64,000 bases of DNA from Callorhinus ursinus (lineage: Eukaryota; Chordata; Mammalia; Carnivora; Otariidae). The stretch is taken from assembly GCF_003265705.1 (NCBI RefSeq), contig NW_020312775.1, forward strand, positions 2,548,508-2,612,507. The letters are read 5' to 3'. This document shows positions 56,705-64,000 of this stretch, in pieces. Numbering within the stretch: the first letter of the stretch is position 1; each line of letters starts with the position of its first letter. Position numbers and translations under genes: made by a program. Below the pieces are notes generated by a model, which was not told where the DNA came from, searched no databases, and saw only the letters and a list, made by a program, of their open reading frames with translations.

Positions 56705-57478
56705 CTCAGGAAATCCAACTACACAGAGTTCTGAATATTCTTGAACATTTAACATAAAAATGTATATTATTGAGTATTTCCAAAGTTATTTAAACCTCAC
56801 AAAAATCTTATGAAGTGAGTACTATTATTATCCTTATTTTACAAACAAAGAGAATGAGTCTCAATGAGGTAAGAATTTTGCATGCAGGTACACAGTAAGT
56901 AAATGTTAGAGCTAAAATTTGAGTACAGATATTACCCATCTTTGCTTTTACAAAAGACCTACATTAGTATAGTAACGGCTTTTTTCTGTAAAAGTGAAAA
57001 TCCTCTCAGATTTACTTTGGTTAGCAAAACCAGGTATTAATGCTGGTCTTTCTTAAAAATGAAGTGGCTTGATGCAAACTTTTGGAAACCAGGGACTACT
57101 CTTTGCTTTATGTGATATAAAAAGGCTTATGAAACCTTTTGGCTTATGAAAGGTTTCACAGGAATGCTCTAATTTTGAATAGTGGGAGAAACCTGTATAG
57201 GTTTTCTAAATAAAAATCCTGCTCTTTCTCTTCTACCATACCATATCCAAGAAAATTTGAAGTGGTTGGGATTTTTTTAATAAGGAGTAGTAGAAAAATG
57301 CATTATATACATCAACTGTAGATGATTTTACTAAAATTTAATGACCATATTTATCTATACATATAATATTATTTTTATTATATTTATACCATATATAAAA
57401 TTAATATATATTTATACCATAAACTGTTTTCCTTTGAGAAACACATCTTCTTTGTTATGCTCTGGAGATCATAATTAA
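56705..57478. other. Unrecognised sequence with AT-rich runs
   Basis: No gene recognised. A 56800-56930 stretch (AAGTGAGTACTATTATTATCCTTATTTTACAAAC ... CACAGTAAGTAAATGTTAGAGC) may be another reverse MIR. 57340-57420 repeats ATTTATACCATA. Confidence 0.45.
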
Positions 57479-57549
57479 AATTCATGTGTGAGCATGCATG
57501 TGCTAATTAGTCTTTTAAGAGTTACACATGTGCTATGATTGTCCCCATT

Positions 57550-57683
57550 TTATTTTATTTTTTAAAATTTGAATTCAATTAATTAATATATAGTATATTA
57601 TTAGTTTCAGAGGTAGAGTTCAGTGATTAATCAGTCTTATATATACCCAGTGCTCATTACATCATGTGCCCTCCCTAATGTCC
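57550..57683 (-). mobile_element. L1 3' end of a U6/L1 chimera
   Basis: Reverse L1 3' UTR: AATTAATTAATATATAGTATATTATTAGTTTCAGAGGTAGAGTTCAGTGATTAATCAGTC, CCCAGTGCTCATTACATCATGTGCCCTCCCTAATGTCC, with an A-rich tail at the left (TTTTATTTTATTTTTT on this strand). Its 5' side joins the 3' end of the U6 copy in the same orientation. Confidence 0.9.
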
Positions 57684-57791
57684 AAAAAATATGGAACATT
57701 TCATTAATTTGTGTGTCATCCTTGTGCAAGGGCCATGCTAAACTTCTTTATATCATTCTAATTTTAGGATATGTTCTGCTGAAGTGAGCAC
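57684..57791 (-). pseudogene. U6 snRNA retropseudogene (full-length) fused to L1
   Basis: Minus-strand text GTGCTCACTTCAGCAGAACA, TATCCTAAAATTAGAATGATA, AGTTTAGCATGGCCCTTGCA, CAAGGATGACACACAAATTAATG and GTTCCATATTTTTT matches U6 small nuclear RNA along its whole length, with several substitutions (for example A for G at positions 7 and 12, and the altered ACAGAGA-box region reading TAAAGAA). Its terminal T-run passes directly into an L1 3' UTR. The unit is bounded by TGTCCCCATT at 57540-57549 and 57792-57801. It lacks the upstream promoter of real U6 genes, so it is a retropseudogene. Confidence 0.95.
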
Positions 57792-58405
57792 TGTCCCCAT
57801 TATACAGATGAGGAAAATGAGACAGTGATGTGTGTGGCAGAGCCAGGACTCAAATCCAGGCAGTCTTATTTTGGACCCTAGGCTTTTTACCTGTATAATG
57901 TACTACCTGTGCAAATAACATGCAATTTTGCAGAATTACTACTAGTAGTAAGCATAAAAAGTCAGGACATGGCATTTTTTTTTTTTTTTTAGTTTTTGAT
58001 GTAGTGTTCCATGATTCATTGTTTGTGCATAACACCCAGTGCTCCATGCAGAACGTGCCCTCTTTAATACCCATCACCAGGCTAACTCATCCTCCCACCC
58101 CCCCTCTCCTCTAGAACCCTCAGTTTGTTTTTCAGAGTCCATCATCTCTCATGGTTCATCTCCCCCTCCGAGTAACCCCCCTTCATTCTTCCCATCCTGC
58201 TATCCTCTTCTTTTTTCTTTTTTCCTAATATACACTGCATTATTTGTTTCAGAGGTACAGATCTGTGATTCTAACAGTCTTGCACAATTCACAGCACTTA
58301 CCATAGCACATACCCTCCCCAATGTCTATCACCCAGCCACCCCATCCCTCCCACACCCCCACAACTCCAGCAACACTCAGTTTGTTTCCTGAGATTAAGA
58401 ATTCC

Positions 58406-61400
58406 TCATATCAGTGAGGTCATATGATACATGTCTTTCTCTGATTGACTTATTTCGCTCAGCATAACACCCTCCAGTTCCATCCATGTCATTGCAAATG
58501 GCAAGATCTAATTCCTTTTGATGGCTGCATAATATTCCATTGTATATATATACCACATCTTCTTAATCCATTCATCTGTCGATGGACATCTTGGCTCTTT
58601 CCACAGTTTGGCTATTGTGGACATTGCTGCTTTAAACATCGGGGTGCACATACCCCTTTAGATCCCTACATTTGTGTCTTTGGGGTAAATACCCAGTAGT
58701 GCAAGTGTTGGGTCATACAGTAGCTCTGTTTTCAACTGTTTGAGGAACCTCCATACTGTTTTCCAGAGTGGCTGTACCAGCTTACATTCCCACTAACAGT
58801 GTAGGAGTGTTCCCCTTTCTCTGCATCCCCACCAACATCTGTCTTTCCTGACTTGTTAATTTTAGCCATTCTGAATGGTATGAAGTGGTATCTCATTGAG
58901 GTTTTGATTTGGATTTCCCCGATGCCGAGGGATGTTGAGCACTTTTTCATGTGTCTCTTGGCCATTTGGATGTCTTCTTCACAGAAATGTCTGTTTATGT
59001 CTTCTATTTCTTGATTCAATTATTTGTTCTTTGGGTGTTGAGTTTAAGAAGTTCTTTATAGATTTTGGATACGAGCCCTTTATCTGATATGTCATTTGCA
59101 AATATCTTCTCCCATTCTGTCGGTTGTCTTTTGGTTTTGTTGACTGTTTCCTTTGCTGTGCAAAAGCTTTTTATCTTGATGAAGTCCCAATAGTTCATTT
59201 TTGCCCTTGCTTCCCTTGCCTTTGGCGATGTTTCTAGGAAGAAGTTGCTGCAGCTGAGGTCGAAGAGGTGGCTGCCCGTATTCTCCTTTAGGATGTTGAT
59301 GGACTCCTGTCTCACATTTAGGTCTTTCAACCATTTTGGGTCTATTTTTGTGTGTGGTGTAAGGAAATGGTCCAGTTTTTATGCAGTCTTCTGCATGTGG
59401 CTGTCCAATTTTCCCAACACCATTTGTTGAAGAGACTGTTTTTTCCATTGGACATTCTTTCCTGCTTTCTCGAAGATTAGTTGACCGTAGAGTTGAGGGT
59501 CCATTTCTGGGCTCTCTATTCTGTTCCATTCATCTATGTGTCTGTTTTTGTGCCAGTACCATACTGTCTTGAAGATGACAGCTTTGTAATAGAGCTGGAA
59601 GTCTGGAATTGTGATGCCTCCAGCTTTGCTTTTCTTTTTCAATATTCCTCTGGCTATTCAGGGTCTTTTCTGGTTCCATACAAATTTTAGGATTATTTGT
59701 TCCAGCTCTGTGAAAAAACTGGATGGTATTTTGATGGGGATTGCATTGAATGTGTAGAATGCTCTAGGTAGTGTTGACATCTTCACAATATTTTTTCTTC
59801 CAATCCTTGAGCATGGAACGTTTTTCCATTGCTTTGTGTCTTCCTCAATTTCTTTCATGAGTATTTGATAGTTTTCTGAGTACAGATCCTTTGCCTCTTT
59901 GGTTAGATTTATTCCTAGGTATCTTATGGTTTTGGGTGCAATTGTAAATGGGATCAACTTCTTAATTTCTCTTTCTTCTGTCTTGTTGGTGTTTAGGAAT
60001 GCCACTGATTTTTGTGTATTGATTTTATATCCTGCCACTTTAGTGAATTGCTGTGTGAGTTCTAGCAGTTTTGGGGTGGAGTCTTTTGGATTTTCCACAT
60101 AAATTATCATATCATCTGCAAACAGTGAGAGTTTCACTTCTCCTTTGCCAATTTGGATGCCTTTTATTTCTTTTTGTTGTCTGATTGCAGTGGCTAGGAC
60201 TTCTAATACTATGTTGAATAGCAGTGGTGATAGTGGACATCCCTGCCGTGTTCCTGACCTTAAGGGGAAAGCTCTCAGTTTTTCCCCATTGAGAATAATA
60301 TTCGTTGTGCATTTTTCATAGATGGCTTTTATGATATTGAGGTATGTACCCTCTATCCCTATACTCTGACGAGTTTTGATCAAGAAAGGATGTTGTCCTA
60401 GGGGCGCCTGGGTGGCTCAGTTGGTTGGGCGACTGCCTTTCTCAGGTCATGATCCTGGAGTCCCGGGATCGAGTCCTGCATCAGGTTCCCTGTTCAGCAG
60501 GGAGTCTGCTTCTCCCCCTGACCCTCTTCCCTCTCATGCTCTCTATCTCTCATTCTCGCTCTCTCAAATAAATAAATAAATAAATAAAATCTTAAAAAAA
60601 AAAAAAAAAGAAAGGATGCTGTCCTTTGTCAAATGCTTTTTCTGCATCTATTGAGGGGATCATATGATTCTTGTTCTTTCTTTTGTTAATGTATTGTATC
60701 ATGTTGATTGATATGTGGATGTTGAACCCAACTTGCAGACCAGGGATAAATCCCACTTGGTCGTGGTGAATAATCCTTTTAATGTACTGTTTTATCCGAT
60801 TGGCTAGTATTTTGGTGAGAATTTTTGTATCCATGTTCATCAAGGATATTGGTCTGTAATTCTCCTTTTTGTTGGGTCTTTGTCTGGTTTGGGGATCAAG
60901 GTAATGGTGGCCTCATAAAAAGAGTTTGGAAGTTTTCCTTCCATTTCTGTTTTTTGGAACAGTTTCAGAAGAATAGGTATTAATTCTTGAAATGTTTGGT
61001 AGAATTCCCCTGGGAAGCCATCTGGCCCTGGGCTTTTGTTTGTTGGGAGATGATTGATGATTGCTTCAATTTCCTTCTTGGTTATAGGTCTGTTCAGGTT
61101 TTCTATTTCTTCCTGGTTCAATTTTGGTAGTTGATACATCTCTAGGAATGCACCCATTTCTTCTAGGTTATCTAATTTGCTGGCATAGAGTTGTTAATAA
61201 TATGTTTTTATAATTGTATTTCTTGGGTGTTGGTTGTGATCTCTCCTCTTTCATTCATGATTTTGTTGATTTGGGTCATTTCTCATTTCTTTCTGTTAAG
61301 TCTGGCCAGGGCTTTATCAATTTTGTTAATTCTTTCAAAGAACCAGCTCGTAGTTTTGTTGATCAGTTCTACTGTTCTTTTGGTTTCTAGTTCATTGATA

Positions 61401-62431
61401 TCTGCTCTGATCTTTATTATTTCTCTTCTCCTGCTGGGTTTAGGCTTTATTTGCTGTTTTTTCTCCAGCTCCTTTAGGTGTAGGGTTAGGTTGTTTATTC
61501 GAGACCTTTCTTATTTCTTGAGAAAGGCTTGTATTGGTATATACTTTCCTCTTAGGACCCTCTTTGCTCAATCTCCCAAATTTTGAACAGTTGTGTTTTC
61601 ATTTTCATTGGTTTCCATGAATATTTTAAATTCTTCTTTAATTTCCTGGTTGACCCATTCATTCCTTAGTAGGATGCTCTTTAGCCTCCATGTATTTGAG
61701 TTCTTTCCAACTTTCCTCTCATGATTAAGTTCTAGGTTCACAGCATTGTGGTCTGAAAATATGCAGGGAATAATCCCAATCTTTTGGTACCAGTTGAGAC
61801 CTGATTTGTGACCTAGGATGTGATCTATTCTGGAGAATGTTCCATGGGCACTAGAGAAGAATGTGTATTCCGTTGCTTTGGGATGGAATATTCTGAATAT
61901 ATCTGTGAAGTCCATTTGGTCCATTATGTCATTTAAAGTCTTTATTTCCTTATTGATCTTTTGCTTAGATGATCTGTCCATTTCAGTCGGGGGGGTGTTA
62001 AAATCCCGCACCATTATTGTATTGTTGTCAGTGTGTTTCTTTGCTTTTGTTATTAATTGCCTTATATAATTGGCTGCTCCCATGTTAGGGGGATAGATAT
62101 TTACAATTGTTAGATCTTCTTGTTGGATAGACCCTTTAAGTAGGATATAGTTCCCTTCCTCTTCTCTTATTACATTCTTTGTTTTAAAATCTAATTTGTC
62201 TGATATAAAATTGCCACCCCAGCTTTCTTTTAGTGTCTGTTAGCATGGTAAATGGTTTTCCACCCCCTCACTTGCAATCTGGGGGTGTCTTTGGGTCTAA
62301 AATGAGTCTCTTGCAGACAGCATATTGATGGGTCTTGTTTTTTAATCCAACCTGATAGCCTGTGTCTTTTGATTGGTGCATTTAGCCCATTTACATTCAG
62401 GGTAACTATTGAAACATGAATTTAGTGCCAT
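58406..62431 (-). pseudogene. L1 element C ORF2 (endonuclease-RT), disrupted
   Basis: Start ATG at 62429-62431, stop TGA at 58406-58408. Without the SINE the length is about 1,266 codons, as expected for L1 ORF2p. Visible: endonuclease IMVRDFNTPPTEMDRS (GDFN has become RDFN), FSRIDHILGHKSG and FSDHNAVNLE (61568-62083); [15 protein letters not shown] (61020); [19 protein letters not shown] and [14 protein letters not shown] (241-codon open frame 59658-60383, RT core with intact FADD); [27 protein letters not shown]; and the C-terminal Cys/His region near 58.7 kb. Several frameshifts separate these blocks. Confidence 0.94.
60400..60607 (+). mobile_element. Can-SINE inside L1 C reverse-transcriptase region
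   Basis: Very clean copy: GGGGCGCCTGGGTGGCTCAG head, GGTTGGGCGACTGCC, ATGATCCTGGAGTCCCGGG core, CAAATAAATAAATAAATAAA and a pure A tail. The 18-bp target-site duplication AAGAAAGGATGTTGTCCT (60382-60399) and AAGAAAGGATGCTGTCCT (60608-60625) differs at one base. It is among the youngest insertions in the window. Confidence 0.98.
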
Positions 62432-62512
62432 TGTATTGCCTGTAAGATGAGTGTTACTTTATATTGTCTGTGTTCCTTTCTGGTCTATATTACTTTTAGG
62501 CTCTCTCTTTGC

Positions 62513-63396
62513 TTAGAGGACCCCTTTCAATATTTCTTGTAAGGCTGGTTTCGTGTTTGCAAATTCCTTTAGTTTTTGTTTGTCCTGGAAACCTTTTATC
62601 TCTCCTTCTATTTTCAATGACAACCTAGCTGTATACAGTATTCTTGGCTGCATATTTTTCTCGTTTAGTGCTCTGAATATATCATGCCAGTCCTTTCTGG
62701 CCTGCCAAGTCTCTGTGGATAGGTCTGTTGCCAATCTAATGTTTCTACCATTGTAGGTACATATCTCTTCTCCCAAGCTGCTTTCAGGATTTTCTCTTTG
62801 TCTCTGAGACTTGTAAGTTTTACTATTAGACGTCGGGGTGTTGACCTATTTTTATTGATTTTGAGAGGGGTTCTCTGTGCCTCCTGGATTTTGATTTCTT
62901 TCCCCACATTAGGGAATTTCTCTGTTATAATTTGCTCCAATATACCTTCTGCCCCTCTCTCTTTCTTCTTCTTCTGCGATCCCAATTATTCTAATGTTGT
63001 TTCATCTTATGGTATCACTTATCTCGAATTCTGCTCGTGATCCAGTAGTTGTTTATCTCTCTTTTTCTCAGCTTCTTTATTTTCCATCATTTGGTATTCA
63101 ATATTGCTGATTCTCTCTTCTGCCTCATTTATCCTAGCAGTTAGTGCCCCCATTTTTTATTGCACCTCATTAATAACCTTTTTGATTTCGACTGGGTTAG
63201 ATTTTAGTTCTTTTATTTCTCCAGAAAGTGTTTCTGTAATAACTTCCATGCTTTTTTCAAGCCCAGCTAGTGTCTTTAAAATCATGATTTGGAACTCTTA
63301 AGTCCGACATCGTACTAATGTCCGTATTGAGTAGGTCCCTGGCTGACGGTACTACCTTTATTCTGTTTGTTGAGGTGAATTTTTTCATTTTGTCAT
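62513..63396 (-). pseudogene. L1 element C ORF1 remnant
   Basis: Start ATG at 63394-63396 (MTK-type N-terminus, in a different frame from later parts), stop TAA at 62513-62515. Open blocks include ERGAEGILEQIITEKFPNVG and RLIVKLTSLRDKEKILKAAWEKR (62665-62985), typical of the RNA-recognition region, and GRNIRLATDLSTETWQARKD (62513-62776), the C-terminal domain. At 884 nt it is shorter than the usual ORF1 and not a multiple of three, so it has deletions. Confidence 0.9.
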
Positions 63397-63969
63397 TTTG
63401 TCCAGAAGAGAATAGATGAATGAGAGAACAAAATGCTAACAGGGTAACAATGTCCCCAGAAAATATACTCTAAACAAATCAGAAAAGACCTGAAACCAGG
63501 GGAAAAGAAAGGGAAAGAAAAAAAAAAGAAAGAAAAAAAAGAAAAAGAAGATAAAAACAAACAAAAATGGAACAAAACAAAAAAAAACAGAATATAGTCA
63601 AATATGATCAGGCTAGTGCATAGATCAGTGCCGCTCACTAGATTTTGGGTGTATTTTGGTCTGTTAGAAGAAAATGACTCCCAAAATTTTAAAGAAAGAA
63701 AGACTTATATATGTAAAAAATGAGGGTTGATAGGATGAAGGGATCGAATATGAGTGTAAAGATGAAAATTATAAAAAGTTTTATAAAAGGAATTGATAAA
63801 AGTTGTTTGAAAAAAGAAAGAAGAGGATTTAAAAAGAAAGAAAGAAAGAAAAAAAAGGGGAGAGAATGTGATCAGGCAGGAGACTAGAACAAAGTCATAC
63901 ACTAGAGATTTAGGATATATTTTGATCTGTTAGAAGAAACTGTATCTCAAAATTTTAAAGAGAGAACAA

Positions 63970-64000
<31 letters not shown>
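63397..64000 (-). promoter_or_regulatory. L1 element C 5' UTR, part, with internal repeats
   Basis: In minus sense it is pyrimidine-rich (plus-strand GAAAGAAAAAAAAGAAAA runs at 63497-63600 and 63830-63860). A block around TATTTTGGTCTGTTAGAAGA ... CCAAAATTTTAAAGA occurs at about 63648-63700 and again at 63913-63968 (TATTTTGATCTGTTAGAAGA), so the UTR contains tandem units about 265 bases apart. The window ends in (TA)n from 63971. A copy of the same region is in the mosaic at 27.8-28.1 kb. Confidence 0.8.
63971..64000. repeat. (TA)n microsatellite at the window end
   Basis: Uninterrupted TA repeats to the last base, within the L1 5' UTR. Confidence 0.95.

Larger units (their letters stand above)
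57480..57905 (-). repeat. MIR, reverse, split by the U6/L1 insertion
   Basis: Right part: TGTCCCCATTATACAGATGAGGAAAATGAGACAG, GTGGCAGAGCCAGGACTCAAATCCAGGCAGTCTTATTTTGG is a clear reverse MIR. The left part up to 57549 is more diverged. The U6/L1 chimera occupies 57550-57791. Confidence 0.8.
57975..64000 (-). mobile_element. L1 element C, best-preserved L1, 5' end beyond window
   Basis: Over 6 kb of carnivoran L1 in reverse: T-run (A tail) at 57975-57990, two-module 3' UTR (57991-58405), ORF2 (58406-62431), ORF1 (62513-63396) and 5' UTR running off the window. Sequence is closer to the consensus than elements A, B and X, and RT motifs are intact, but frameshifts and a SINE (60400-60607) break it. 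Confidence 0.95.

Noticed and set aside
57684..57791. Functional U6 snRNA gene
   Set aside because: It is fused to an L1 3' end, flanked by target-site duplications, carries substitutions in conserved positions, and has MIR sequence where the U6 promoter should be.
60400..60480. tRNA-like sequence at SINE heads
   Set aside because: The head derives from tRNA-Lys and keeps A/B-box-like text, but these are Can-SINEs with tails and target-site duplications, not tRNA genes.

Overview
The window is nuclear DNA from a carnivoran mammal and reads as an AT-rich, retrotransposon-packed gene desert. The diagnosis rests on at least fourteen copies of the carnivore tRNA-Lys-derived Can-SINE, whose head is close to GGGGCGCCTGGGTGGCTCAG. 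They carry the CT-rich middle and (AAATA)n tail seen in arctoid caniforms (bears, pinnipeds, mustelids) rather than the dog SINEC_Cf or cat versions. Long carnivoran L1 elements and older pan-mammalian repeats (MIR, L2, MLT1, MLT2, hAT) fill much of the rest. The order is secure; the suborder is an inference.

Layout. 1-11.9 kb: mostly unrecognised single-copy-looking sequence with SINEs, MIRs, an MLT1 LTR, a hAT fossil and an L1 3' end. A 49-codon open stretch behind a splice-acceptor-like site at 10.3 kb is the only candidate coding exon, and it is weak. 11.9-18.7 kb: a near full-length + strand L1 (element A), inserted in a MIR and carrying a SINE. 18.8-21.2 kb: an ancient minus-strand L1 with an internal micro-inversion and a ~418 bp tandem duplication that was later split by a younger L1 3' end. 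21.3-27.2 kb: LTR and old L1 fragments. 27.4-34.6 kb: a mosaic of L1 pieces in alternating orientation, an internally deleted L1 (Y) and a 5' two-thirds L1 (X), both on the minus strand. 34.6-43.7 kb: an old L1/HAL1-like element split by a second near full-length + strand L1 (element B). 43.7-57.9 kb: ancient L2, L1, MLT1, MLT2 and MIR layers, a patchwork insertion at 47.8 kb, and a U6/L1 chimeric retrogene at 57.6 kb. 57.97 kb to the end: a third long L1 on the minus strand (element C), the best preserved, whose 5' end runs off the window.

No functional gene, tRNA or rRNA gene, or CRISPR array was recognised. All long L1 copies are broken: ORF1 and ORF2 are cut by stops, frameshifts and SINEs. 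Element C keeps an FADD reverse-transcriptase motif, element B has FADG, and in element A the motif is gone. The most interesting signals are rearrangement scars: the U6/L1 template-switch chimera with target-site duplications, the two-source patchwork insertion, the micro-inversion, and the alternating-strand L1 mosaic. Repeat family names come from remembered consensus sequences, not a database search, so subfamily labels and boundaries of old elements are approximate.
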